This document shows, in pieces, positions 8,709 through 17,380 of a stretch of 64,000 nt of DNA (its first letter is position 1; the number at the start of each line of letters is the position of its first letter). Origin of the DNA: Sulfurospirillum sp. SCADC (GTDB taxonomy: Bacteria > Campylobacterota > Campylobacteria > Campylobacterales > Sulfurospirillaceae). The stretch spans positions 1 through 64,000 of the forward strand of contig NZ_JQGK01000013.1 of the NCBI RefSeq assembly GCF_000743525.1. Reading direction: 5' to 3'. The translations under genes and the position numbers were made by a program. The notes under the pieces were generated by a model. The model ran no database searches. It was not told where the DNA came from and saw only the letters and a program-made list of their open reading frames with translations.

Positions 8709-11700
8709 CATCGTTGATTTCACTGGATTTGGGTGGGAAAAATACGGGATTTTTTAGTTTTACAGCTAAAGACGTTTCAATAATAGATACTTTTCAATCA
8801 GGAACGATTATCTATGATGAAAGCTTTGTGCTCTCACAAGTCGCACGACGAGGCAAACGACACGGTAAACGTAACAACCTACGCAACACGCTAGTCAAGC
8901 GACTTTTTTTGCTTCTTTTACAAAAGCATTATGGGCTTAGTCTTGATTTTTTACCCGACGAAATTTTGGGACTTTTTAATAAACGAGGTTACACTTATGC
9001 AAGTTTTGAAATCAAAGAAGATGAAAAAGAAAATCTTGAAAGCGATATTTTAAAAGAGTTTTTGAATGACAAACTCAATTACACTATACAAAATGATGAC
9101 GAAGTAGAAGAGTTTTTAAATCAGATAGCTTCAAATGAAGAGACGTTCAAGAACTATAAAAAGGATTTTGAAAATTTATTTGGAGCTTCGACGCATCAGC
9201 CAAAAAAACAAATTGAACTTATTGATGAGATAAAAAAAGACCTTGAAAAAGAAGATGCCAAAGAACTTTTAGATGGGTTAAAAGTCATAAAAAAAATTAT
9301 AGACGAATTTCACAAACAACAAAACCAAGGCAATCTCCCACGGGCTAAGTATTTTGAAGAACTTTATCTTGAAATAGAATACAATCTAAAAATCCAAAAA
9401 TTCTTTACATGTAACCATCTTCACATCAATGACATGCAATATCTCATCGGCAATCTCTCAAACTATCAGCTCAAAGAGCTAAGACGCTACTTTAACGATG
9501 AAGCTATGGCAAAAGAAGACTTTTGGTCTTGCGAAAAACTGCATCGCATCACATGGCGATTTATCCAAAGTTGGCACCCAAAAAGTCCTGAAGACAAACA
9601 AAGGCAAAAAGAGAATCTTGCAAACCTTAAAACCAAAAGTATTATTGAGTTTTTAACCACCACCAACCCACTGATGACCATTCCGCCGTATGACGATATG
9701 AACAACCGTGGAGCGGTCAAATGCCAAACATTGCGACTCAATGAGGAGTATTTGGATAAGCATCTACCACATTGGAGAGCCATAGCACATACGCTTGCAA
9801 GTGAGACTCAAAAAGAAAATCTTGAGGGTGTGACCGTAAAAGGCTACAGTGAAGATAGCACGCTTTTACACCGCATTTTGGACACCTCTAGCATCATTGA
9901 CCCTTATAGACTTAGAAGTGATGAGATAGATAGTTATTGTGATGTATTGACCAAAGACAATGCTTTTGCATTGAAAAAATTTGCAAAAGAGTACTATCAA
10001 CTTGTCAAAGAAAAAGTACGAACAGGTATTTGGACAAAAGACGATGATATGTTCAAAAAGTGTGACCACAATCCACCACACAAAAACAATCAAATCCACA
10101 ATTTAGTCGCAGGAATCTTAGGCAAACCCATCGCAAAAGAGCGGTTTGAAGCGTTTGAAAATGAACTTTGGAATGTAAAATTTGGCAACAAAAAACTCTC
10201 AAGCTATTGTAAAAACATTGAAGAGTTTAGAAAATCAAACGGCAACCTTTTTAAGCAGATTGTAGAATTGGGTGAAGATAAAGAGGTACAAAAATATCAA
10301 AAAGAGTTAAACGAATGGGTACGAAAAATCGGTGAGTTTTTTAACATCGAAACGCCTTATAGAGCACGCTTTAACAACCTTTTTTCCATGGCGCAACTTC
10401 ATACCATCATCGATACCACACGCAGTGGTTTTAACGCTACATGTAAATGGTGTAGCTGCGAAAATCAATACCGAGCTAGCACAAGAATAGAGATAGATGA
10501 GCAAACAGGGGAAATTACTACCAATGCCAACTGCCAACGGCTCCCAGCCGATACACAAAGACCTTTTAGTGGCAAGATTGAGCGGTACATCGACAAACTA
10601 GGTTACGAGATAGCCAAAGTCAAAGCCAAAGAGTTGGAGGGCATCAAAGAAGATACGATAGATTTAAAAATCATCTTAGAGCAAAACGCTTTTGCGTATG
10701 AAGAGTCTATTCGAAATGCCAAAATCAAAAATGCCAATGCAAAAGCTAAAAAAGCTCTTGAAGAAGCACAAAAAAGAGGGCTTAAAAATATTGAAGACAA
10801 AACCAAAAGAATTAAAGATTTTAGCAACAGCATTTGCCCCTATTGTGGGCAAAGTTTAGGCGAAGATGGCGAGATAGACCATATCTTATCACGAAGTTAC
10901 ACCCTTAAAAAGTATGATACCGTTTTCAACAGCGAAGGCAATCTTTTGTATGTTCACCAAAAATGCAATCAAGCAAAACTTGCAAAAACAGATTATTCTT
11001 TACAAGATTTAAAAATAGATATTTCTCAAAAATGGATAGAAGAACAAATCGCTACTATCAAAACCTACAAAACTTTTTCAGTTCTTACGCAAGAACAACA
11101 AAAAGCTTTTAAATATGCCCTATTTTTAGATAACTCAAATGAAGCTTACCAAAAAGTAATAAGTTGGCTTAGAACCGACCAAAGCTCACGAGTAAACGGT
11201 ACGCAAAAATATTTGGCTAAAAAAATCCAAGAAAAGCTCAAAGCGATGTTTCCAGCTAAAACATTTAACTTTGAGTTTATCTTAGCCGATGCCAATGATG
11301 TGCATGATTTGAGAATTAAAGCGTATCAATTGCCAGAAAAGCCAAAAGACTCTAAACAAGAAACCTACAGTCATACTATAGATGCGGTTATGAGTTTGGT
11401 CAGTGTATGGGATAAGGTATTGCCAAAAACAGAAAAACCTACAAAAGAAGATATTTTAAAATTTGCCAATGTCGAAAATTGGAGTGCCCTCAATAATGAA
11501 TTTTTAACCAAAGGCAAATCAGCAAATCAAAAAATAGAAGAGATGATACAAGCCAATGATTTTGGTCAAAAAAATATGAGGCAAGTTTTTAGTAAGCCCA
11601 TTTTTAAAGATGAATCAATAGGAGAAAGGTATAAGCCATTTGTTCGCTATCACAATCAATTTTACATAGGCTATCCGATAAGCATAAAAGACGGATACGA

Positions 11701-12790
11701 TATGCAGCATTGTCAAGCAATGATTTCAAAGAACGATATTTCAAGGGTAGAGGAGATTCTTAAAGACACCTCTTTATGCACTCTTTTAAAAGAAAAGAAT
11801 GGCATTAAACTTTATTCTATTAACAAGCAAAGTATCAATGAACTGTCAAATCAGTTCTTTAATTTAAACTATCAAAACTTAAACGATGCACAGAAGAAAA
11901 AATCTGAACTGGCAGAATTTGTCATCAATCATTGTAAATATTATGTCAAAAAAACATCGGTTATCAATGCGCCACAATTTATTGATAAAGATTCGATGAA
12001 GCCGTACCCGTTTTATAAAGACTGGCAAAAATTTCACGAAGCTTACAAAAAAGAGCTTGATGCTGAACCAAAAACCAAAAAAGATAACGGGAAATTAGTT
12101 TATGATATATCAGGCATAGATGACTTCTGGACTGAATTTTGCAAAAAATATTTTGGTATAAAAACAAAAGACAATCGAAACAAAGCGAGAAAGGTTTTTT
12201 CTATTGTGGCGCTTACTTCAGCCCCAGGAACAGTCTTTAGAATCAAACGAAAAACGCCTAAAGGACACATATACCAAGCAACGGCGATTGACAATCAACA
12301 AATCAGCGGAGATTATGCAAATGTTCTGTTAGCTGGTAACTCAAAAACACTTGCGTTGGCAGGTCAAAAACCTTCATCTGACTTGAAAAAAGAGTTGAGT
12401 GTCAAAGAGTCAAAAGATATTCGAGATATAAAGCTTGAGCCATCAAGATTTTTCAAAGAGGGGTTTGATTGTCGTGGCATTGAAGTTATTGTCAATAAAA
12501 CAAGTGCGACCATTAAAAATTTCCCACTTACAAAAATTGATAAAAAAATCAAAAAACTTATTTTTAAAACTCTCTTTGAAAAAAAAGATGGTAAACGACA
12601 AAAGCAAAAAACATCAATTTCATTGAAAGAAAAAAATACAATGCAAGAGACACTAAAAAAATTATTAAAAGATAGTATAAAAGTTACTATTAGAGATGGT
12701 AGCATTTCGGGTATTGAAATTAGCAAAAAAACTGTTAATTTTACTTTGCCGTTCAAAAGTGAAAACTTGGCAAAACTCTTAGATGACTAA
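8705..12790 (+). CDS. cas9: Type II-B CRISPR effector nuclease Cas9
   Basis: The 1361-residue protein is an RNA-guided DNA endonuclease. RuvC-I is SLDLGGKNTGF (D8). The arginine-rich bridge helix is ARRGKRHGKRNNLRNTLVKRL at about 46-66. RuvC-II is ILEQNAFAYE (E659). The HNH domain has GEIDHILSRSY (D725-H726) and KCNQAK (N755), with a CPYC/HQKC zinc site. RuvC-III is YSHTIDAVM (H890, D893). All nuclease residues are intact. A second cysteine cluster, CKWCSC, precedes RuvC-II. The frame is open further upstream, but the ATG at 8705 starts right before the conserved RuvC-I strand and overlaps the previous stop. Size and the cas4 partner place it with Francisella/Wolinella-type II-B enzymes. The 3' end overlaps cas1 by 8 bp. 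Confidence 0.97.
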   Translation: MTSLISLDLGGKNTGFFSFTAKDVSIIDTFQSGTIIYDESFVLSQVARRGKRHGKRNNLRNTLVKRLFLLLLQKHYGLSLDFLPDEILGLFNKRGYTYASFEIKEDEKENLESDILKEFLNDKLNYTIQNDDEVEEFLNQIASNEETFKNYKKDFENLFGASTHQPKKQIELIDEIKKDLEKEDAKELLDGLKVIKKIIDEFHKQQNQGNLPRAKYFEELYLEIEYNLKIQKFFTCNHLHINDMQYLIGNLSNYQLKELRRYFNDEAMAKEDFWSCEKLHRITWRFIQSWHPKSPEDKQRQKENLANLKTKSIIEFLTTTNPLMTIPPYDDMNNRGAVKCQTLRLNEEYLDKHLPHWRAIAHTLASETQKENLEGVTVKGYSEDSTLLHRILDTSSIIDPYRLRSDEIDSYCDVLTKDNAFALKKFAKEYYQLVKEKVRTGIWTKDDDMFKKCDHNPPHKNNQIHNLVAGILGKPIAKERFEAFENELWNVKFGNKKLSSYCKNIEEFRKSNGNLFKQIVELGEDKEVQKYQKELNEWVRKIGEFFNIETPYRARFNNLFSMAQLHTIIDTTRSGFNATCKWCSCENQYRASTRIEIDEQTGEITTNANCQRLPADTQRPFSGKIERYIDKLGYEIAKVKAKELEGIKEDTIDLKIILEQNAFAYEESIRNAKIKNANAKAKKALEEAQKRGLKNIEDKTKRIKDFSNSICPYCGQSLGEDGEIDHILSRSYTLKKYDTVFNSEGNLLYVHQKCNQAKLAKTDYSLQDLKIDISQKWIEEQIATIKTYKTFSVLTQEQQKAFKYALFLDNSNEAYQKVISWLRTDQSSRVNGTQKYLAKKIQEKLKAMFPAKTFNFEFILADANDVHDLRIKAYQLPEKPKDSKQETYSHTIDAVMSLVSVWDKVLPKTEKPTKEDILKFANVENWSALNNEFLTKGKSANQKIEEMIQANDFGQKNMRQVFSKPIFKDESIGERYKPFVRYHNQFYIGYPISIKDGYDMQHCQAMISKNDISRVEEILKDTSLCTLLKEKNGIKLYSINKQSINELSNQFFNLNYQNLNDAQKKKSELAEFVINHCKYYVKKTSVINAPQFIDKDSMKPYPFYKDWQKFHEAYKKELDAEPKTKKDNGKLVYDISGIDDFWTEFCKKYFGIKTKDNRNKARKVFSIVALTSAPGTVFRIKRKTPKGHIYQATAIDNQQISGDYANVLLAGNSKTLALAGQKPSSDLKKELSVKESKDIRDIKLEPSRFFKEGFDCRGIEVIVNKTSATIKNFPLTKIDKKIKKLIFKTLFEKKDGKRQKQKTSISLKEKNTMQETLKKLLKDSIKVTIRDGSISGIEISKKTVNFTLPFKSENLAKLLDD

Positions 12791-13781
12791 ACACATCTAC
12801 ATCGACGAATACGGCACATTCTTAGGCAAAACAAGTGCCAGACTTACCATCAGCCAAGGTGGGCAACTCCAAAAAGAGATTGCCCTCAGTCGCATTAAGT
12901 CTATCAACATTTTAAAAGGCGGTATCGCACTCTCAAGCGACCTCATAGAAGCGTGTTCGCTTCGTGGGATTAAGCTCTTTTTTCTTGACTTTAAAAACAT
13001 AGCACATACCTCGCTAAGCTCTACTGCTTCTCACGCCGTGGCAAATGTACGACGTGCGCAGTTTTTGACGATAGAGAGTGATGAAGCAAAAGAGATAGCA
13101 CGAGCTTTGATACTGGGCAAACTCAAAAACCAACGCACAACACTTCAATACTTTCACAAATACCTCAAAACCACCGACAAAGAGAGCATAAAATTAGCAA
13201 ACGCTATCGAAAAAATCAAACAAACAAGCCAAAGCCTCAAAACCATTGAGCTGAAAAATCGCCCTGATTGGCTTAGTATCATCATGGGAAAAGAAGGAGC
13301 GGTGGCGAGTATTTATTTTGATGCGGTGGGTTCGGAGTTACTTTATGATTTGGATTTTTCTCATCGCATCGGAAGAGGAGCAGACGACATCGTCAATTCT
13401 GCGCTTAATTACGGCTATGCCATTTTGACCTCTTTTGTCTGGCAAAGCGTCATCAACGCAGGACTTGAACCCTTTGCAGGCGTCTTACATGTAAACAGAC
13501 CAGGTAAACCCTCCCTTGTGCTTGACATCATCGAAGAGTACCGTGCGTGGGTGGTCGATAGAAACATCATCAAACTCAAATCCCACCTCAAAGGCAAAAG
13601 CTTTCTTGATAGCACCATCAAGAAAAAAATCATCGAAGAGATAAACGCCACCATGAATAAAAAATACCTCTACAACGCCAAAAATCTTTCGCTTCAAAGC
13701 ATCATGCAACGCCAAGTTTACAGGTTAACAGGAGCATTTATGCAACAAATGCCTTATAAAAGCTATAGCTTTAAGTGGTAA
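12783..13781 (+). CDS. cas1: CRISPR integrase Cas1
   Basis: The 332-residue protein is the catalytic subunit of the Cas1-Cas2 spacer integrase. The N-terminal beta domain (HIYIDEYGTFLGK) is followed by the helical domain. The metal ligands are E171 (GKEGAVASIYF), H236 (LHVNRPGKPSL) and the D248/E251 region (LDIIEEYRAWVVDR), all intact. It overlaps cas9 by 8 bp and is followed 3 bp later by cas2, so the genes form one operon. It contains a TTACATGTAA palindrome at 13485-13494, read as LHV. Presence of an intact integrase agrees with the recent, ordered growth visible in the array. Confidence 0.96.
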   Translation: MTKHIYIDEYGTFLGKTSARLTISQGGQLQKEIALSRIKSINILKGGIALSSDLIEACSLRGIKLFFLDFKNIAHTSLSSTASHAVANVRRAQFLTIESDEAKEIARALILGKLKNQRTTLQYFHKYLKTTDKESIKLANAIEKIKQTSQSLKTIELKNRPDWLSIIMGKEGAVASIYFDAVGSELLYDLDFSHRIGRGADDIVNSALNYGYAILTSFVWQSVINAGLEPFAGVLHVNRPGKPSLVLDIIEEYRAWVVDRNIIKLKSHLKGKSFLDSTIKKKIIEEINATMNKKYLYNAKNLSLQSIMQRQVYRLTGAFMQQMPYKSYSFKW

Positions 13782-13784
13782 AAC

Positions 13785-14075
13785 ATGGCACTGTATTACG
13801 AGGTACTGGTGACGTATGACATCGAGGAAAACAAAAACCGCAAAAAACTTTTTGATGAGCTCAAAGATTTGGGCTTAGTTGCCATTCAAAAGTCAGTATT
13901 TTGGGGACATCTCAAACACGCCGAGCTTAAAATGCTTCCGCACTTTTTTAAAAAGTATTGTGCCGATGGGGATAAAGCATTTTTTGTCAAAGCCAAACTC
14001 TCAAATGAAATCTTAGAAAATAGCTTTGGTTATGACAAAAACGACTTTGAGGAAAAATCCTTTGAATACCTATAA
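13785..14075 (+). CDS. cas2: CRISPR adaptation protein Cas2
   Basis: The 96-residue protein has the ferredoxin-like Cas2 fold signature: VLVTYDIEENKNRKKLFDEL at residues 7-26, with the conserved Asp after the first strand, and KSVFWGHL after the second helix. It acts as the dimeric core between Cas1 dimers during spacer integration. It starts 3 bp after cas1, and its end overlaps the cas4 coding frame by about 44 bp, a tight operon. The length is normal for the family. Confidence 0.94.
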   Translation: MALYYEVLVTYDIEENKNRKKLFDELKDLGLVAIQKSVFWGHLKHAELKMLPHFFKKYCADGDKAFFVKAKLSNEILENSFGYDKNDFEEKSFEYL

Positions 14076-14643
14076 ACTCCCCATCCACCTCATCAGACAA
14101 TACCTCTTTTGCCCTAGAGTTGTGTACTTTTTAGAAGTGCTTTGTATTCCAAAAACAAGCCCCTCGTGGGTCAAAGAGGGTGAAGTTCACCATAAAAAAC
14201 AAGCCGAACTTTTTAAACGACGCACCCTTGCACGTTTTCAGCTTGAAGAAGCACTTTTTAAAAGCAATGTCACACTCTCTCATGACGCCTGTAACTTTTA
14301 CGGCATTTGCGATGGACTTCTCATCTCTTCCACACACATCTATCCCGTTGAGATAAAACTGCACGGCTCAAAACCAACCACTGCACAAAAAATGCAACTC
14401 ATCGCTTATGGCATTTTGGCGGAGAAAATATACAAAAAAAGATTTGAACTAGGCTTTATACTTTATGAAGAAAAAGGTAAAACCATCCCTTTACATGTAA
14501 ACGAAGAGGAGAAGAAAATACTTACATGTAAAGTCGAAGAGATACGCCATCTGATAGAACAAGGCAAACTTCCTTACAGTAACGCAGATGATGGAAAATG
14601 CACACAATGTGAGTTTGAAAATTATTGTAATGATAGGTTTTAA
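14032..14643 (+). CDS. cas4: Cas4 adaptation nuclease
   Basis: The protein is 203 residues from the ATG at 14032; a TTG six bases earlier is possible. It has the Cas4 RecB-like nuclease layout: first cluster cysteine in FCPR (C27), HHKKQAE, the nuclease Asp and Glu-Lys in CDGLLI...YPVEIK, QMQLIAYGILAEK-like QhXXY motif (QLIAYG), and the C-terminal cysteines CTQCEFENYC that complete a 4Fe-4S cluster. Cas4 trims prespacers and helps set PAM and orientation. Its presence with cas9-cas1-cas2 defines subtype II-B. Two TTACATGTAA palindromes lie in its 3' half (14491-14500 and 14522-14531). The tracrRNA terminator follows immediately on the other strand. Confidence 0.92.
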   Translation: MTKTTLRKNPLNTYKLPIHLIRQYLFCPRVVYFLEVLCIPKTSPSWVKEGEVHHKKQAELFKRRTLARFQLEEALFKSNVTLSHDACNFYGICDGLLISSTHIYPVEIKLHGSKPTTAQKMQLIAYGILAEKIYKKRFELGFILYEEKGKTIPLHVNEEEKKILTCKVEEIRHLIEQGKLPYSNADDGKCTQCEFENYCNDRF

Positions 14644-14644
14644 G

Positions 14645-14679
14645 AAAGAAGCCCGCCATGCCTAAGGCAGTTGGGCGGG
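14645..14679 (-). terminator. Terminator hairpin of tracrRNA
   Basis: On the minus strand CCCGCC (14679-14674) pairs with GGCGGG (14657-14652), and an inner TGCC/GGCA stem is capped by a TTA loop. A CTTCTTTCTT run follows. It is an intrinsic terminator with an imperfect U-tract and also forms the 3' hairpin of the tracrRNA. On the plus strand it could terminate the cas operon less efficiently. Confidence 0.72.
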
Positions 14680-14737
14680 TCTATATATCTTTTCGATGAT
14701 TTCAGTGCATCGAACGATACGTGTTGTAAAGTGTCGT
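14645..14737 (-). ncRNA. tracrRNA of the type II-B system
   Basis: On the minus strand, the bases from 14737 to about 14699 form an anti-repeat. They match the first 17 bases of the array repeat exactly (ACGACACTTTACAACAC, 14737-14721) and then match less regularly through CACTGAAA (14707-14700). The tail (about 14698-14681) is followed by a GC-rich hairpin and a T-rich run. An extended -10 (TGCTATACT) places the transcription start at about 14738. Because the tracrRNA carries the plus-sense repeat, the crRNAs must be made from the minus strand of the array. The predicted length is about 93 nt. The 3' end converges on cas4 and stops two bases after its stop codon. The ends are predicted, not measured. 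Confidence 0.87.
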
Positions 14738-14773
14738 GAGTGAAAGTATAGCATTTTTCTCAAAATATCGCAC
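14738..14773 (-). promoter_or_regulatory. Extended -10 promoter for tracrRNA
   Basis: On the minus strand TGCTATACT (14753-14745) is an extended -10 element with TATACT as the hexamer. Seven bases downstream is the first base of the anti-repeat. The -35 region 17 bp upstream is weak, as is common for extended -10 promoters. The strength is not known. Confidence 0.65.
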
Positions 14774-14856
14774 TTTTTTTGCAAGGAAATAATTTGCGAA
14801 AAAAAGAGACAATTTCGATACAAGAAAGCCCCATCAAGTCGATGATTTGTAAGGCT
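14741..14856. other. Leader-like segment at the cas-proximal end of the array
   Basis: This AT-rich stretch of about 116 bp lies between the tracrRNA start and the first repeat and carries no gene. It is the probable integration leader: the adjoining repeats are the newer block (shared base change) and the far end of the array is degenerate. It also holds the tracrRNA promoter, so adaptation and tracrRNA transcription share this segment. The assignment is inferred from repeat variation. Confidence 0.6.
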
Positions 14857-16719
14857 ACGACACTTTACAACACCATCGCTTAGCAACTGGAACATGCAAT
14901 GGGTAGATGTAACACCTGAAGAGGCTATCACGACACTTTACAACACCATCGCTTAGCAACTGGAACGCAATTCTAAACTTAGAGTCAACGTGGAAATTGA
15001 ACGACACTTTACAACACCATCGCTTAGCAACTGGAACTTATTTGTAGAGGGAAAAGTGCCTCAAAAAACGCTTACGACACTTTACAACACCATCGCTTAG
15101 CAACTGGAACTGATTTAAAAGAGCGCATGAACAGTAGTGACAAAAATGCACGACACTTTACAACACCATCGCTTAGCAACTGGAACACATTAACGGTAAA
15201 CCTAAACACAGGAACATACTTTACGACACTTTACAACACCATCGCTTAGCAACTGGAACCTAATCTCTGTAAACATATTTGCATACCGAAAGATACGACA
15301 CTTTACAACACCATCGCTTAGCAACTGGAACTGTCTCATAAACATTAATAGGTTCTTCCTCTTTTTTGACGACACTTTACAACACCATCGCTTAGCAACT
15401 GGAACTAAAAACTCTTTGACGAGTAAAGGAACTCCAAATATCACGACACTTTACAACACCATCGCTTAGCAACTGGAACAAATTGAACCATTTTAGCTTT
15501 AAGCCAGTTTGCAGACAACGACACTTTACAACACCATCGCTTAGCAACTGGAACTTCTTAGATAGCCTTATTATTATTGATGAGTGTCAACGACACTTTA
15601 CAACACCATCGCTTAGCAACTGGAACGCAACTGTTAGTTATGTCGATTCAAGCGGGCATGACGACACTTTACAACACCATCGCTTAGCAACTGGAACGTT
15701 GGTACCGTCAAAATATTTGTATATTGCGTTTTCATACGACACTTTACAACACCATCGCTTAGCAACTGGAACGATGATGCTAAAAAGCTGAACGAAAAAC
15801 AGTTTAAGCACGACACTTTACAACACCATCGCTTAGCAACTGAAACGCAACATATGATACTTGTCGTGCTGCTGATTTTTCTGAACGACACTTTACAACA
15901 CCATCGCTTAGCAACTGAAACTAACATGGGATAAAGACCTGACATTTAACTTTAACACGACACTTTACAACACCATCGCTTAGCAACTGAAACCTATCGC
16001 TGGACGCAGGAATGGGAAAGGCTGAGAGTGACGACACTTTACAACACCATCGCTTAGCAACTGAAACTGGTCTTGGCTTATTTTTAGGTCTTTGGTAATT
16101 ACTACGACACTTTACAACACCATCGCTTAGCAACTGAAACTTTAACATTTTTTTGCGCCACAATGCCGATATTGAGACGACACTTTACAACACCATCGCT
16201 TAGCAACTGAAACCACATCGTCCTGCCACAGTCGTAGAAGAGGGTTTGAACGACACTTTACAACACCATCGCTTAGCAACTGAAACCCTAAAGGGTCGCA
16301 CGTTTCAGGTTCAGTAGGACGACACTTTACAACACCATCGCTTAGCAACTGAAACGTATCAGAGCGAATATAAAAAAACGTACCGTTTGAGACGACACTT
16401 TACAACACCATCGCTTAGCAACTGAAACTGACAAGATTCACGACAAATACCTCGGTATTGATTTTACGACACTTTACAACACCATCGCTTAGCAACTGAA
16501 ACAGTAGATCATTCGTAGTATTCAGATCATCATGCAGTACGACACTTTACAACACCATCGCTTAGCAACTGAAACAAGAAGTAGGCGATCTTTGGACTAA
16601 TTCAGTAACAACGACACTTTACAACACCATCGCTTAGCAACTGAAACTCATAATTGACACAGGTGGACGAGATAGTGAAGAAACGACACTTTACAACACC
16701 ATCGCTTAGCAACTGAAGC
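14857..16719 (-). CRISPR. CRISPR array, 26 repeats of 37 bp and 25 spacers
   Basis: Repeats begin ACGACACTTTACAACACC and end GCAACTGGAAC or GCAACTGAAAC. They start at 14857, 14930, 15001, 15074, 15150, 15223, 15295, 15369, 15443, 15518, 15590, 15661, 15736, 15810, 15885, 15957, 16031, 16104, 16177, 16250, 16319, 16392, 16466, 16539, 16611 and 16683. Spacers are 32-39 bp. Repeats 1-13 have G at position 34; repeats 14-26 have A. Repeat 26 has an extra change near its end (GAAGC). The tracrRNA anti-repeat shows that crRNAs are read from the minus strand, so each crRNA is a spacer followed by GUUUCAG... or GUUCCAG.... I saw no repeated spacers by eye. No clear array promoter is visible at the 16720 end. 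Confidence 0.98.
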
Positions 16720-16757
16720 CTATGCTACGAAATAGTGTTTTGAGCTTTGTTGGCTTT

Positions 16758-17021
16758 TTAGTCATAATGCGTCCACATCCTTAGAACTCTAATGATTTTT
16801 TCTTCTTCCAATACTTCGTAAACGAGTCTGTGTTGTTTATTTATTCTTCGTGATATTTTACCTGTTAGATTGTGTGATAGATATTCAAATGCTGGAGGAT
16901 ATTGAAGAGGGTCTTTTTCTATGAGGTGTAAAAGTTCCATAATCTTTGGTTTCAAGCCACTTGATTGATGCTTCTTAGCATCTTTTTTGGCTTGAGGAGA
17001 GAAAAGCAGTTGGTACATCAT
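16758..17021 (-). CDS. YoeB/Txe-family (RelE superfamily) mRNA interferase toxin
   Basis: The 87-residue protein reads MMYQLLFSPQAKKDAKKHQS, then a middle with PLQYPPAFEYLSHNLTGKIS, and ends RRINKQHRLVYEVLEEEKIIRVLRMWTHYD. The RRI--QHRLVYEV and the C-terminal W-HY are typical of YoeB/Txe ribosome-dependent endoribonucleases; the conserved catalytic Glu, Arg and terminal His-Tyr are present. Its start overlaps the antitoxin stop by one base (TAATG). It lies directly beside the distal end of the CRISPR array and points away from it on the minus strand. It probably cleaves mRNA in the ribosomal A site when the antitoxin is lost. Confidence 0.85.
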   Translation of the reverse strand: MMYQLLFSPQAKKDAKKHQSSGLKPKIMELLHLIEKDPLQYPPAFEYLSHNLTGKISRRINKQHRLVYEVLEEEKIIRVLRMWTHYD

Positions 17022-17242
17022 TACCAGTCTAATTTATCGATGGTGACAAAGTTTTGATGGGGTTCGTTAGAAGCATCTATAATACTTTGCTCCATTCCTT
17101 CTATACTTCGTAAATACTCATCATCATTTTTAAATTCTGCTTGGTCTAAAATTGTCACTTCATTTTTTGAAAAATGGTTTAAGAGCCAAAAAAACTTTTC
17201 ACTAACTTTATCGTCAATTTTTAAGGTTATCGTTTGCATCAA
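17021..17242 (-). CDS. Antitoxin partner of the YoeB-like toxin
   Basis: The 73-residue acidic protein (MMQTITLKIDDKVSEKFFWL...) precedes the toxin with a one-base overlap, the usual antitoxin-toxin order. The N-terminus could form a dimerisation and DNA-binding strand; the acidic C-terminus (SIIDASNEPHQNFVTIDKLDW) resembles toxin-wrapping tails. I cannot assign it to Phd/YefM or another named family. The operon promoter should lie in 17243-17380, where a TTACATGTAA palindrome occurs at 17297-17306. Confidence 0.72.
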   Translation of the reverse strand: MMQTITLKIDDKVSEKFFWLLNHFSKNEVTILDQAEFKNDDEYLRSIEGMEQSIIDASNEPHQNFVTIDKLDW

Positions 17243-17380
17243 AAGCTCCTTTTAAATTGTTACCTTTGTATTATAGCATATCCGCTTCATTTGATTTTAC
17301 ATGTAAAGTACGGTAAAAGGCAACACAACCCATGGCTAAGATAGTTTTTACTATGATTATGGAAAATTCAGGAGAAAACA

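Noticed and set aside
14740-14856. A possible scaRNA like that of Francisella II-B loci
   Set aside because: No second degenerate repeat or clear promoter beyond the tracrRNA one was found.
15202-16348. Several open frames of 68-103 codons inside the CRISPR array (both strands, repeating QLLSDGVVKCR or RHFTTPSLSNWN)
   Set aside because: They are translations of the CRISPR repeats; no ribosome sites and perfectly periodic.
16720-16800. Array promoter on the minus strand
   Set aside because: TAGCAT-like and other hexamers exist but no convincing -35/-10 pair; the repeat itself also lacks a good -10.
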